Shown here: piece after piece, positions 1 to 9,628 of the stretch | Layout: each line of letters begins with the position of its first letter | How positions within the stretch are numbered: position 1 is the stretch's first letter | From: Tissierella pigra | GTDB taxonomy: Bacteria > Bacillota > Clostridia > Tissierellales > Tissierellaceae | Direction of reading: 5' to 3' | NCBI RefSeq assembly: GCF_009695605.1 | Contig: NZ_VUNQ01000015.1 | Location: 1-64,000, forward strand | Length of the DNA: 64,000 nucleotides | Notes under the pieces: generated by a model | What the model was told of the DNA's origin: nothing | Databases searched by the model: none | Seen by the model: the letters and a program-made list of their open reading frames with translations, nothing else | Translations under genes and position numbers: made by a program

Positions 1-52
1 CGTGGTGTTCATTACGAGTACAGAAAATAGTCTAACAATCTTAGGCTTTATT

Positions 53-87
53 GGCATGCTCAAGATTCCTGGGCTGCCTTTTTTTTA
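53..87 (+). terminator. Rho-independent terminator of an upstream plus-strand transcript
   Basis: A GC-rich hairpin (GGCA with TGCC, GCTCA with TGGGC, one bulged T, loop AGATTCC) is followed directly by eight or more T residues. It ends a plus-strand transcript that begins outside the window. No reading frame leads into it, so the transcript may be a non-coding RNA, but its identity cannot be read from the 52 bases available. Confidence 0.75.
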
Positions 88-121
88 TTTAATAGGAAAA
101 GTAGGACTTTCCTATTAAATA
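86..121. repeat. AT-rich perfect inverted repeat
   Basis: Two 14-bp arms (86-99 and 108-121) are exact inverted copies around an 8-base loop. It lies just after the T-tract of the preceding terminator and beside the degV terminator. It probably acts as a second transcription stop or an mRNA end stabiliser; this is inference. Confidence 0.5.
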
Positions 122-152
122 AAAAAAGCTAAATAAAAATTTATTTAGCTTT
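121..152 (-). terminator. Terminator of degV (minus strand)
   Basis: An inverted repeat (arms 125-136 and 141-152) lies just downstream of the degV stop. On the minus strand the second arm runs into a T-tract at 127-121. Confidence 0.7.
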
Positions 153-160
153 CTATTTCT

Positions 161-1033
161 TTAATTGTCTTTATATCTTTCTCTAAGAAAAAATATTGCT
201 AATGTTCCTGGACCAGAGTGAGCACCTATTGAAGCACCTATGGTATTTATAATAAAAGTTTCAACTCCAAACTTTTCGGAAATTAGTTCTTTTAATTTCA
301 TAGCTCCTTCTATATTATCACCATGACTAATTCCAACAATTTGATCTTTTAATTCAACTTCAGAGGTTCTCTTTTCCATAATATCCAACATAGTTTTAAA
401 TACTTTGTTTTTCCCTCTTACTTTTTCTAATGGAACTAATTTACCATCATCTACATGAAGAACTGGTTTAATATTTAATAATCCTCCAAAAAAAGCTTGA
501 GTTCTGGATACCCTCCCTCCTCTAAATAAATATTCAATATCATCTACAGTAAATATATGTTCAATATTTTCTACATAAAATTCTATTGCCTTTATGATTT
601 CTTCTTTTGTTCTTCCTTCTTTCGCCATTTTTGCTGCCTCAAGTACAATCAATCCAAAACCAACAGTAGCTGATTTAGAGTCTATTATATCCAATTGAAA
701 CTTTGGATATTTTTCTAAAATTTCATCTCTTACAAATAAAGATGTTTGGTAAGTTCCAGATAATCCTGATGAGAAAGCTATATATATAACATTGTCCCCA
801 TTTTGAGCATATTCTGTAAACCTTTCTTGAAATACACTAGGTGGTATCTGTGCTGTTTTATATACTTCACCATTCCTCATATCATCATATACTTTCTTAG
901 ATTCTATTGTAATATTATCTAAATATTCCTTATCATCTTTAATCACAACAATAGGTAAAATATCTATACTATATTCTTGTATTAATTCTTTTGGTAAATC
1001 ACAAGCACTATCACTTAATATTTTTATTCCCAC
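161..1033 (-). CDS. DegV family fatty-acid-binding protein
   Basis: This 290-residue protein has the DegV/FakB fold signature: an N-terminal SDSACDLP motif at residues 7-14, then SSGLSGTYQT near 88-97, and RGGRVSRT in the middle. Proteins of this family bind a single fatty acid and, with the kinase FakA, deliver acyl phosphate to phospholipid synthesis. No fakA is in the window, so the partner must be elsewhere. The start is a GTG preceded by GGAGGGA at suitable spacing. It is followed by its own terminator. A second DegV lies at 17.2 kb, suggesting two paralogs with different lipid preferences. Confidence 0.88.
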   Translation of the reverse strand: MGIKILSDSACDLPKELIQEYSIDILPIVVIKDDKEYLDNITIESKKVYDDMRNGEVYKTAQIPPSVFQERFTEYAQNGDNVIYIAFSSGLSGTYQTSLFVRDEILEKYPKFQLDIIDSKSATVGFGLIVLEAAKMAKEGRTKEEIIKAIEFYVENIEHIFTVDDIEYLFRGGRVSRTQAFFGGLLNIKPVLHVDDGKLVPLEKVRGKNKVFKTMLDIMEKRTSEVELKDQIVGISHGDNIEGAMKLKELISEKFGVETFIINTIGASIGAHSGPGTLAIFFLRERYKDN

Positions 1034-1164
1034 TTTTATATCCCTCCCTCTATAATATTATACAACATTATTTAAATAGAATTAACAATAAAATGAAAAT
1101 AATGGAATATATTTTTTATTTTTTAAATAGATTATATTACTATTATTTTAAGGAGCTGAATTTC

Positions 1165-1263
1165 ATGAAATTATTCTTTATTAAGAAAAAAACTTTATTT
1201 TGGATAATTGCAATATTAATTTTAATGATTATTTGTTTAATAGGTATTCCTTTTTTAGTTTAA
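1165..1263 (+). CDS. Small single-span membrane peptide (32 aa)
   Basis: A short frame starts at an ATG preceded by AAGGAG with 9-base spacing. It encodes 32 residues: a basic N-terminus (KKK at 7-9) and one hydrophobic segment from about residue 11 to the end. It ends 53 bases before the zinc-transporter start and could be its small co-transcribed neighbour. The longer frame open in the same register begins inside the degV region and lacks a ribosome binding site, so the short version is preferred. No family is recognised. Confidence 0.45.
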   Translation: MKLFFIKKKTLFWIIAILILMIICLIGIPFLV

Positions 1264-1316
1264 GTATTGACTTACTAACTTTACCTTCTTATACTTAATA
1301 TAAAGGAGGGATATTT

Positions 1317-2090
1317 ATGACTTTACTAGAAAATACTTTTTTATTAGGTATATTAGCCAGTACCATAGCCGGTCTATTTACAGGTATAGGGGCTATTCCT
1401 ATATTTTTCACAAAAAATATCTCTGAAAAAATGTTAGATACCTTACTAGGTTTTGCTGCTGGTGTAATGTTAGCAGCTACTTCGTTTTCCCTCATAGTGC
1501 CTAGCTTAGAATATTCAGGTGGTACTGTTAAAGGTGCTTTTATAACTGCATTAGGAATATTAGTAGGTGCTATATTTCTCGATTTAACAGACAAATATTC
1601 ACCCCATGTTCATCTTTTAGATAAAAGAACTGAAGGAGCTAGTACATCTCTAAAAAAGATATGGTTATTTATCATTGCAATAACCCTTCATAATTTTCCT
1701 GAAGGTTTGGCTGTAGGCGTTGGTTTTGGTGATGATAATATAAGAAACGGCTTATCAATTGCCCTAGGTATAGGACTTCAAAACATTCCTGAAGGTCTAG
1801 CTGTAGCCTTGGCTTTAGTTAGAGAAAAATACGATGTTAAAAAAGCTTTTTTAGTAGCACTATTAACAGGACTAGTAGAGCCAATAGGTGGTATACTAGG
1901 TATTGGACTTGTGTCGGTTTTTAAGCCTATATTGCCATTTATTTTAGCCTTTGCAGCCGGTGCAATGTTATTCGTTATATCAGATGAAATAATCCCTGAA
2001 ACTCACAATAATGGATATGAACGTGAGGCTACTTATGGTGTCATAATTGGTTTTGTTATTATGATGATACTAGATGTTACTTTGGGATAA
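1317..2090 (+). CDS. ZIP family divalent metal (zinc) transporter
   Basis: This 257-residue, highly hydrophobic protein has the two metal-site motifs of the ZIP family, HNFPEGLAVG (near residue 124) and QNIPEGLAVA (near 155). They lie in adjacent membrane helices and form the transport pathway. The length matches the GufA/ZupT-like branch, which imports zinc and other divalent metals. The ATG is preceded by AAAGGAGGG. It is followed by a strong bidirectional terminator. The exact metal cannot be told from sequence. Confidence 0.9.
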   Translation: MTLLENTFLLGILASTIAGLFTGIGAIPIFFTKNISEKMLDTLLGFAAGVMLAATSFSLIVPSLEYSGGTVKGAFITALGILVGAIFLDLTDKYSPHVHLLDKRTEGASTSLKKIWLFIIAITLHNFPEGLAVGVGFGDDNIRNGLSIALGIGLQNIPEGLAVALALVREKYDVKKAFLVALLTGLVEPIGGILGIGLVSVFKPILPFILAFAAGAMLFVISDEIIPETHNNGYEREATYGVIIGFVIMMILDVTLG

Positions 2091-2118
2091 AAAAATAGCA
2101 GATTAATCTGCTATTTTT
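2091..2118. terminator. Bidirectional terminator between the ZIP gene and the Spo0E gene
   Basis: A perfect 14-bp inverted repeat, A-rich on the left and T-rich on the right, sits between convergent genes. It can end transcripts in both directions. Confidence 0.85.
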
Positions 2119-2120
2119 TG

Positions 2121-2288
2121 TCACTCCTCTACTTTCAAGAAATAATATTTATTTATAAGTACATCCAACTCTTGGCTGAAAGTTACAATCTTTTCTTTAT
2201 CTATACCTTCTACAATAATCTCATTTAACTCTTTTCTTTTTTGTTCAATTTCATTTCTTACTTCCTTTAATCTTACATTTTCACCCAT
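2121..2288 (-). CDS. Spo0E-like aspartyl-phosphate phosphatase (55 aa)
   Basis: The frame encodes 55 residues: a basic/acidic amphipathic helix, a short turn, then SQELDVLINKYY at residues 38-49. That is the signature S/N-Q-x-L-D motif of Spo0E family phosphatases, which dephosphorylate Spo0A and delay sporulation. The ATG has AAAGG upstream (minus strand). The size and helix-turn-helix layout match the family. It stands alone and converges with the zinc transporter. It supports a sporulating host. Its target could be Spo0A or another response regulator. Confidence 0.82.
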   Translation of the reverse strand: MGENVRLKEVRNEIEQKRKELNEIIVEGIDKEKIVTFSQELDVLINKYYFLKVEE

Positions 2289-2518
2289 GGCTTCACAACC
2301 TTTCTATTATCAAAAATATTACTAAAATAAAATTTGGAACGTAGATTTTATCTTTGCAATTCTAGATATTCATTAAAGGTTCATCCAATTAATACTTTAT
2401 TGTATTATATCCAGTTTAATTTATATTAAACACATCTTTTATATTATTTATATAAATAATATAATAATTAGAGTCTTAAAAAATCCTTTTTACAATTTTA
2501 TAATATACTTTTAACAAT

Positions 2519-2552
2519 AAAAACAATGGGAATAACTATTTCCATTGTTTTT
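2519..2552 (-). terminator. Terminator overlapping the 3' end of the aminotransferase gene
   Basis: The inverted arms 2519-2529 and 2542-2552 enclose the stop codon of the minus-strand aminotransferase gene. The stem runs into T residues on that strand. Confidence 0.75.
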
Positions 2553-3378
2553 TATTGTTCGATATATAATTATTCATTTCAGTTACATAGGTATTCTTTA
2601 TCTCTCTTATAATTTTATTGTTAATAGAATCTATTTTTATATCATCAATACTTGATATAGGCAATACATTTACAGATGTTCCTGACATAAATGCTCCATC
2701 TATTTTTCTTATATCATCTATATGAATACTTTCTTCCACTATTTTTATATTTAGCTTATTACATATATTAAATATATGTTTTCTCGTAATGCCTATTAGT
2801 ACATCTGTGCCTTTTGCTGTATAAACTTTATCACCTTTTACAAAGAAAATATTGGAACGGCTTCCTTCAGGTATATAACCTGATTTATTTACAAGTAATG
2901 CTTCAAATGCCTTGTTTTCTTCTAATTTCTTTGTCACATTTTCTTTAAAGGATGTAAATAATACTTTTGCATTGGGATTGTTACGTTCATGATGAAATAT
3001 TGTAGTATGTATTCCATCTTTATAATATTCTTCTGGAGGATAAAAGCTTTCTATATTGTAAACTAAAAATACTTTTCCTATTCCTTCAATATCAGTAGAT
3101 AAAAGTTTTATATTTAATTTATCTATATTATTTTTTAAAATGAGTTTTTTAATATCATTTTTTATTTCGTAAATATCTTTATCTATTCTATATCCAATTA
3201 TATTGGCTGATTCAAACATTCTTTCTAAATGGTCTTCTAAAAAAAGAGGAACTCCATCTATAGTTCTTATGACTTCATATATAGGTGGCTTTTCTACTTT
3301 CTCAAAAATTTCGATTTCTTCTGTTTTTATAATCTTTCCGTTTAAAATTACATAATCTTTAATTGCTTCTTTCTTCAT
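2536..3378 (-). CDS. Class IV PLP-dependent aminotransferase (branched-chain or D-amino acid type)
   Basis: The 280-residue protein has the fold-type IV pattern. The N-terminal half contains the DGVPLFLEDHLERM motif (near 41-54). Lys138 is the likely Schiff-base lysine, and EGSRSNIFFV at 171-180 binds the cofactor, followed by LIGITR. The family includes branched-chain aminotransferase (IlvE), D-amino acid aminotransferase and aminodeoxychorismate lyase. Sequence alone does not choose between them. A branched-chain role would fit the VOR/Buk pathway at 40-47 kb, but this gene is not linked to it. A lipoprotein gene lies 20 bases upstream. Confidence 0.8.
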   Translation of the reverse strand: MKKEAIKDYVILNGKIIKTEEIEIFEKVEKPPIYEVIRTIDGVPLFLEDHLERMFESANIIGYRIDKDIYEIKNDIKKLILKNNIDKLNIKLLSTDIEGIGKVFLVYNIESFYPPEEYYKDGIHTTIFHHERNNPNAKVLFTSFKENVTKKLEENKAFEALLVNKSGYIPEGSRSNIFFVKGDKVYTAKGTDVLIGITRKHIFNICNKLNIKIVEESIHIDDIRKIDGAFMSGTSVNVLPISSIDDIKIDSINNKIIREIKNTYVTEMNNYISNNKKQWK

Positions 3379-3398
3379 TTTTATCCCCCTTTTATATA

Positions 3399-4325
3399 TT
3401 ACTTTTCTATTTCCTCCAAATTGTTTATAATTATATCCTTCTTAATTCTAATTAGCTTTACGCTTTTTTGTGATAAGGACTTTCGCATATCTTCTATAGA
3501 TAAGTTGATTTTCTCTAATATCTTTACTTTATCATCATCTTTTTCAAATTTCAATCTCATTTTATCTATATCTTCTTCTACACTTTTTAATAAATCAGAA
3601 GCTTTAGTATTTTTTCCTTCTAACGAATTTATATATGCTTGATATACAGCATATTTAATTTTATTTATTTCTCCTCCCACCTCATCTCTATATAAACTCA
3701 TAATAGGTACAAGGTTTAACATAGTTTGACTGCCATAGTTATAAACTTTTCTTATATTTCTTTCTTCAACACTTTTTGTTAATAAATTTAAACTTGATCT
3801 GAAACTATCAGTCTTTTCTGTAGTAGCTCCTTTTTTTATTCCTTCTGGTTCGTAGTCATTCCAATTCTTGTGTATATCTTCTATCTTCTTATCTATTTCC
3901 TGCCAGTTTTTTAAAAGTTCTTCTTTATCTTTTTCTTTTTTTTCCTGCTCTTTATTTTTTGTACTTTCTTTACTCACATCTTCCTTAGTACTTCCACCTT
4001 CATTATTACTTTCCCCTTGTTTACCACCTGATTCCTCACCATTAGAATTTTGGTTTTGGTTTTGATCTTTACCTTTGTCTCCTGTAGATTCTTGATCTTT
4101 AGCCTTATTCTCTTTGGGCATTTCTTCGACATAAGTACCATCTAAGATTTTCTCAATTTTTTCTATATTTTTGAGTGTATCTTGAAGTTCTCCACTTATA
4201 TCTCTTAGATAGTTTGGTGCTTTATCTTTCTTTTCAAATTTTGCACTTTGATTTTTAGTTATTTTGCAGCCACTTAACGTAAACAATATTGCTATGAATA
4301 ATATAGATAATTTAACTCTTTTCAA
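3399..4325 (-). CDS. Lipoprotein of unknown function, charged linker
   Basis: About 308 residues. The N-terminus is a lipoprotein signal with an LSGC lipobox, so the mature protein should be anchored on the outside of the membrane. A very polar low-complexity stretch rich in K, E, D, Q, N, G and S follows (about residues 75-145), then a mostly helical C-terminal domain. The best start is a TTG at 4325, placed correctly after AGAGGTGAT. The upstream GTG lies inside that ribosome binding site. No recognised domain is seen. It may be co-transcribed with the aminotransferase. Confidence 0.7.
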   Translation of the reverse strand: MKRVKLSILFIAILFTLSGCKITKNQSAKFEKKDKAPNYLRDISGELQDTLKNIEKIEKILDGTYVEEMPKENKAKDQESTGDKGKDQNQNQNSNGEESGGKQGESNNEGGSTKEDVSKESTKNKEQEKKEKDKEELLKNWQEIDKKIEDIHKNWNDYEPEGIKKGATTEKTDSFRSSLNLLTKSVEERNIRKVYNYGSQTMLNLVPIMSLYRDEVGGEINKIKYAVYQAYINSLEGKNTKASDLLKSVEEDIDKMRLKFEKDDDKVKILEKINLSIEDMRKSLSQKSVKLIRIKKDIIINNLEEIEK

Positions 4326-4368
4326 AATAATCACCTCTAGATTATTATTTCCAGAGGTAATTATTTTA

Positions 4369-5826
4369 TCAAAGAATAGGAGATAATAATCTAGAAAAAG
4401 ATTCTTTAATTTTTACTATATTGCTCCTATTTCTATATTCATTTAAAGTTATTTCCTTACAATACTGTAAATCATCTATAAATTTATCTGTTAATTTTAA
4501 ATTTATAGACTCATCATATAAAAATGCGTTAACTTCAAAATTCAATTTAAAGCTACGAATATCTAAGTTTGCTGTTCCTACTGAGGAAATGAAATCATCC
4601 ATTAAAACCACTTTTGAATGAAGAAAACCTCTTTCATAAGTATAGAATCTTACTCCTGCCTGAAGTAATTCCCCAATATAACTCATACTAGCCCAATAGA
4701 CAAATGGATGGTCTGGTTTACAAGGTATCATAACTCTTACATCTAATCCAGATAATCCTGCTAATTTTAAGGCTTCAAATATACTGTCATCTGGTATAAA
4801 ATAGGGAGTCTCTATATATATCTTTTCTTTTGCATTAGAAATCATCTTAAGATACCCATCTTTAATGCTGGGCCATTTTGAATCTGGTCCTGAAGAAACT
4901 ATTTGAATTCCAGTATTTCCCCAATCATCTTCTGCTGCAAGATATGTTTGACATCTAGTTATTTCTTTACCTGTAGCAAATCTCCAATCAAGAAAAAATC
5001 TCCACTGTAACGATGATATGGCAGAACCCTTTATTTTTAAATGAGTATCTCTCCAAAATCCAAATTTTTTAGACAAACCAATATATTCATCACCTATATT
5101 AAAACCACCTATAAAAGCTTCTTTTCCATCTATTATACATATCTTCCTATGATTACGATAATTGATTCTAAGACTTATTAAAGGGACAAATGGGGGGAAA
5201 AATACTCCTACCTCTCCACCAGCCATTTTTAATTTATGGATATACTTTTTTGAAAAATTTCTGCCCCCCATTCCATCAATTAAAAGTTTTACCTCTATTC
5301 CTTCCTTAGCTTTTTCACATAAGGCATCTATTACTTTAATTCCTAGATTATCTGATTTAAATATATAATATTGTAAATGAATATATTGTTTTGCACTTTT
5401 TATGGATTCCAATAATGCTTCAAATTTTTCATTTCCATCAAAATATATGGCTACATTATTATCTTGGGTAAAAAACGAGTCTGAACTAATTAAGTGCATT
5501 TTTATCAAATCTTCATATCTGGTATAATTTGGGTCCCTATACTTATATTCATCATTTATCATTTGTTCCTCTTGGTTCAATGCCAAATTTTTAAAGCAAT
5601 AATCTTCTTCCTCTTTTATTTTAAATAATCTTTTCTTGCTTAGATCTTGACCAATAAATAGATACAAAATAAAACCTATTCCTGGTAAAAATGTTAAAAC
5701 CATTACCCAAAGCCAAGTAGAAGTAGGATTTCTTCTTTCAAAGAATACAAGTAAAATAGCAAATAAAATATTTAACCATAATATATTTCTAAATATCCAT
5801 CCATAAGATGTAAACAGAAATTCCAT
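4369..5826 (-). CDS. cls: Cardiolipin synthase
   Basis: This 485-residue enzyme joins two phosphatidylglycerols to make cardiolipin in the membrane. Two N-terminal membrane helices (about residues 8-28 and 38-59) precede two phospholipase-D HKD motifs: H226-x-K228-(x4)-D233 in HRKICIIDG, and HSKVVLMDD near residue 405. Both catalytic motifs and the spacing between them are intact, and the length is typical of Gram-positive Cls. It lies 17 bases downstream of typA on the same strand. The family name is secure. Confidence 0.92.
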   Translation of the reverse strand: MEFLFTSYGWIFRNILWLNILFAILLVFFERRNPTSTWLWVMVLTFLPGIGFILYLFIGQDLSKKRLFKIKEEEDYCFKNLALNQEEQMINDEYKYRDPNYTRYEDLIKMHLISSDSFFTQDNNVAIYFDGNEKFEALLESIKSAKQYIHLQYYIFKSDNLGIKVIDALCEKAKEGIEVKLLIDGMGGRNFSKKYIHKLKMAGGEVGVFFPPFVPLISLRINYRNHRKICIIDGKEAFIGGFNIGDEYIGLSKKFGFWRDTHLKIKGSAISSLQWRFFLDWRFATGKEITRCQTYLAAEDDWGNTGIQIVSSGPDSKWPSIKDGYLKMISNAKEKIYIETPYFIPDDSIFEALKLAGLSGLDVRVMIPCKPDHPFVYWASMSYIGELLQAGVRFYTYERGFLHSKVVLMDDFISSVGTANLDIRSFKLNFEVNAFLYDESINLKLTDKFIDDLQYCKEITLNEYRNRSNIVKIKESFSRLLSPIL

Positions 5827-5842
5827 ATTTCCCCCCTAGAAA

Positions 5843-7669
5843 TTAATTATTTTTCTTTGCTTTATATCTCTTGCTGCTATCTAATATTTTTTTTCTTATT
5901 CTAAAGCTAATAGGTGTTATTTCTATTAATTCATCATCTTCGATAAATTCTAAAGCCTCTTCTAAAGACATATCCCTTGGTGGTGAAAGTCTTAAAGCTT
6001 CATCTGAACCAGAGGCTCTAACGTTTGATTGTTGTTTTTTTCTACATACATTTACATCTATATCTAATCCTTTTGGATTAGAACCTACTACCATGCCAGT
6101 ATATACTGGTATACCAGCACCTATAAATAATATTCCTCTTTCCTGCGCTGAGTGAAGTCCATAGGATGTAGATTCACCAGTTTCAAATGAAATAAGAGAG
6201 CCTACTTTTCTTCTTGGAATTTCTCCTTTATAGGCTGCATATCCTTCAAACACAGAGTTAAGTATTCCATTACCCTTTGTATCTGTCATAAATTCTTGTC
6301 TATAGCCTATTAAACCTCTAGCTGGTATTAAAAATTCCAGTCTAGCATATCCTCCGTTGGATTCAGTCATACTAATTAGCTCACCTTTTCTTTGTCCTAA
6401 TTTTTCTATAACTGCTCCAATAAAATCATTAGATAAATCTATTGTTACCTTCTCCATTGGTTCCATTTTCTTACCATTTTCTTCTTTAAATAAAACTTCT
6501 GGTTTAGATACTTGAAACTCATATCCTTCTCTTCTCATATTCTCAATTAAAACTGATAAATGAAGCTCTCCTCTGCCTGATATTTTAAAGGCATCTGTAG
6601 ATTCAGTTTCTTCTACTCTAAGGCTTACATCTGTTTGTAGTTCTTTAAACAACCTGTTCCTTATTTGTCTAGAGGTTACAAACTTTCCTTCTCTTCCTGC
6701 AAAAGGACTATTGTTTACTGAAAAAGTCATGGCAATAGTTGGTTCTGAAATCTTTACAAAAGGTAAGGCTTCAGATTTATCAATATCACATAATGTGTCT
6801 CCTATATGAATATCTTCTACTCCAGTTACGGCAATGATACTTCCTACTGATGCCGATTCTACTTCTACCCTGTTTAATCCTTCAAATTCATATACTTTAG
6901 ATATTTTAACTTTTTGCTGCTTATGTGGACTTTCAATATTTACTATTAACACTTCATCATTAGCAGCTATTTTTCCTCTTTCAATTTTCCCTATTCCTAT
7001 TCTTCCTATATAATCATTGTAGTCTATTGTAGATACCAAAACCTGTAAAGGCTCGTCTATATCACCCTCTGGGGCAGGTATATTTTCGATTATAGTTTCA
7101 AATAATGGATCCATATTTTCTCCTTCATCTTCTAAGGATAAAGTAGCTATACCTTTTTTAGCAGAGGCAAATAAAAATGGACAATCTAAATTACTTTCAT
7201 TTGCACCTAGTTCTATAAATAAATCTAAAACTTCATCTATTACTTCATTTGGTCTTGCTTCTGGTCTATCAATTTTATTGATACATACTATTACTGGTAA
7301 ATCTAGTTCAAATGCCTTTTTTAAAACAAATTTAGTTTGAGGCATTGGTCCTTCAAAAGCATCTACTACTAAGATTACTCCACTTACCATCTTTAAAACA
7401 CGTTCCACTTCTCCACCAAAGTCAGCATGCCCCGGAGTATCTATTATATTTATTTTAACATCTTTGTAATTTATTGCAGTATTCTTTGCAAGTATTGTTA
7501 TACCTCTTTCTTTTTCTATATCATTAGAGTCCATTACTCTATCTTCTACTACTTGATTTGCCCTAAAAACTCCTGATTGCTTTAATAAACTATCAACTAA
7601 AGTTGTCTTTCCATGGTCTACATGGGCAATTATAGCAATATTTCTTATATCGTTTCTTTTGATCTTCAT
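5843..7669 (-). CDS. typA: Translational GTPase TypA/BipA
   Basis: This is a 608-residue elongation-factor-like GTPase that binds the ribosome and helps assembly and stress adaptation. The N-terminal G domain shows [11 protein letters not shown] (P-loop, near 16-26), a switch I region ending in [18 protein letters not shown], and NKID. The EF-G-like domains and the TypA-specific C-terminal domain ([20 protein letters not shown]) follow. The length is normal and no catalytic residue is missing. The two genes before it in transcription are not closely linked; cls follows. Confidence 0.96.
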   Translation of the reverse strand: MKIKRNDIRNIAIIAHVDHGKTTLVDSLLKQSGVFRANQVVEDRVMDSNDIEKERGITILAKNTAINYKDVKINIIDTPGHADFGGEVERVLKMVSGVILVVDAFEGPMPQTKFVLKKAFELDLPVIVCINKIDRPEARPNEVIDEVLDLFIELGANESNLDCPFLFASAKKGIATLSLEDEGENMDPLFETIIENIPAPEGDIDEPLQVLVSTIDYNDYIGRIGIGKIERGKIAANDEVLIVNIESPHKQQKVKISKVYEFEGLNRVEVESASVGSIIAVTGVEDIHIGDTLCDIDKSEALPFVKISEPTIAMTFSVNNSPFAGREGKFVTSRQIRNRLFKELQTDVSLRVEETESTDAFKISGRGELHLSVLIENMRREGYEFQVSKPEVLFKEENGKKMEPMEKVTIDLSNDFIGAVIEKLGQRKGELISMTESNGGYARLEFLIPARGLIGYRQEFMTDTKGNGILNSVFEGYAAYKGEIPRRKVGSLISFETGESTSYGLHSAQERGILFIGAGIPVYTGMVVGSNPKGLDIDVNVCRKKQQSNVRASGSDEALRLSPPRDMSLEEALEFIEDDELIEITPISFRIRKKILDSSKRYKAKKNN

Positions 7670-7747
7670 ACAACAAGTCCTTTCCTATTTAAAATTCTTA
7701 TCTATAGCTTTAACAGAATTCATTTTATCATACTTTAAGAATAAAAC

Positions 7748-7784
7748 AAAATAAAATCTGATATTTATATATCAGATTTTATTT
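7748..7784 (-). terminator. Terminator of the ABC exporter gene
   Basis: A perfect 16-bp inverted repeat (7748-7763 and 7769-7784) lies just after the minus-strand exporter stop, with T-rich sequence on that strand. Confidence 0.75.
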
Positions 7785-7792
7785 TATCGTTA

Positions 7793-9628
7793 CTATGCAG
7801 TCGTTTTTATTTCATCATGCATATCAATAGTGTTTTGTAAATCATAAAGATATCTATAATGTTTATTTAAGTTCATAAGTTCTTCATGAGTTCCATACTC
7901 TATTAATCTTCCATCTTTCAATACCATTATTTTAGAAGATATTTTTCTTAGATTATATAATCTGTGGGATATAAATATACTTATCTTATCTTTTGATAAA
8001 TCCGAAGCTCTTTTAAATATTTCATGTTCTGATATTGGGTCTAAAGATGCACTTGGTTCATCTAATATATAACAATCTGCATTTCTTAAAAATGCTCGAG
8101 ACAATGCTATTCTTTGCCACTGTCCTCCCGATAATTGAACTCCTTCATCAAACCATACTCCTAGCTGTGTATCTATTCCTTTTGGCAAATTACTAACCAT
8201 CCCTCTTGCATAAGCCTTATCTATTGCCTCTTGTAGTTTTATATCATTATCTATTAAGTCTATATTTCCTAATCCTATATTTTCTCTACAAGTTAATTCA
8301 TATCTATTAAAATCTTGAAATATAATTCCTATTTTATTGCCTAAATCTTTTTTATCTATTTTCTTTATTGATACTCCATTAATTAATATTTCTCCTTCAT
8401 AATCATAATAAAACCCCGATATTAACTTTACCAATGTAGATTTTCCTGAACCATTTTCTCCCACTAAAGAAATATTTTCTCCTTTTCTTATTTTAAAGCT
8501 TATATTTCTTAAGGCATATTCCTGTCTATTGGGGTATTTAAAACTAACATCTCTAAATTCTATTGTATTTATTTCTTCTATTGGTATACTATCTGACATT
8601 GGTAGTTCTTCTTTTACCGGCATTTCCAGAAAGTCAAATAGCTGTTTTATATATAGATTGTTTTGGTACATTGCTAATATTGAGCCTAATAATCCCTCCA
8701 TGTTTCCTTTTATATTTGAAAGACTTCTTATGTACGCAACTGTATTTCCTAATAGTATTTCTCCTATATAAGCAGATTGTACTATTAGATATAGTATAAA
8801 TCCTCCTATTATTTGGTCGAATATTTCAAATATAAATGATGTTAATGTTCTTTTTTTGATTATTTTTTTATCTTGTTTAATAAAACTATTACTTAGTTTT
8901 TTATATCCTTCAATAAAGTAATCTCCTAATCTATATATCTTTATTTCTTTAAATGCTATATCATTTGTCATTAGATAATTAAGATACCAAGCTTTTCTTC
9001 TTTCCTGTGATCTTTCATATTCTATTTTATATTGTAAATGCCCTATTTTAGCCATATAAATTGTTGATATAAATGGAATAGCTACTACTAAAAGTATTAT
9101 CCATGGTTTCCAATATAATAATATAGCTAAGGATGATATAAAGCCTAAAAATTGGCTTATTAAACTTAGTACTATGGAGAATACTGCATAGGGTCTTTCT
9201 ATTGCCTCATTTTGTGCCCTCCTTAGCTTATCATAGACTTCTGAATTCTCAAAATCACTTAGACTAAGGATTTTAGCTTTCTCTAATATCATTACACTCA
9301 TTTTATAGTTTAAATCTATTCTATATATATTCTGTAAATATGAATTGAGTTGTGAAATTATATATCCAAAAGAATTTAAAGCTAAATATATTATCAATGG
9401 ATATAATACATAGGTAAATTCTTTCCCTATACTGGTTTGTATTGAATTTAGTAAAGATTGTGTAGCAAGTATTGAAGCCGCTGGAAGTATGCCATTTATT
9501 ATATAAAATATCGTTATTAATATTAAATATGTTCGTTTAACATTCCACAGCAACTTAAATACCTTTGGAAATGATTTGAAGGATTTTATTGCATCTTTTA
9601 AGTTAAATGAATATATTTCATGATCCAT
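7793..9628 (-). CDS. ABC exporter, fused permease and ATPase
   Basis: The 611-residue protein has an N-terminal six-helix export domain (about 1-330) and a complete C-terminal ATPase: GENGSGKSTLVKL (Walker A), a Q-loop, LSGGQWQRIALSRA (signature), ILDEPSASLD (Walker B with catalytic Glu) and a switch His in ISHRL. It should work as a homodimer. Substrate is unknown. The permease region resembles the group that also contains peptide and lipid exporters. No peptide gene or second half-transporter is adjacent. It is monocistronic, with its own terminator. Confidence 0.85.
   Translation of the reverse strand: MDHEIYSFNLKDAIKSFKSFPKVFKLLWNVKRTYLILITIFYIINGILPAASILATQSLLNSIQTSIGKEFTYVLYPLIIYLALNSFGYIISQLNSYLQNIYRIDLNYKMSVMILEKAKILSLSDFENSEVYDKLRRAQNEAIERPYAVFSIVLSLISQFLGFISSLAILLYWKPWIILLVVAIPFISTIYMAKIGHLQYKIEYERSQERRKAWYLNYLMTNDIAFKEIKIYRLGDYFIEGYKKLSNSFIKQDKKIIKKRTLTSFIFEIFDQIIGGFILYLIVQSAYIGEILLGNTVAYIRSLSNIKGNMEGLLGSILAMYQNNLYIKQLFDFLEMPVKEELPMSDSIPIEEINTIEFRDVSFKYPNRQEYALRNISFKIRKGENISLVGENGSGKSTLVKLISGFYYDYEGEILINGVSIKKIDKKDLGNKIGIIFQDFNRYELTCRENIGLGNIDLIDNDIKLQEAIDKAYARGMVSNLPKGIDTQLGVWFDEGVQLSGGQWQRIALSRAFLRNADCYILDEPSASLDPISEHEIFKRASDLSKDKISIFISHRLYNLRKISSKIMVLKDGRLIEYGTHEELMNLNKHYRYLYDLQNTIDMHDEIKTTA

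Noticed and set aside
991-1263. 90-codon plus-strand frame starting inside degV
   Set aside because: The upstream part overlaps degV and has no ribosome binding site. Only the last 32 codons, with AAGGAG, were kept.
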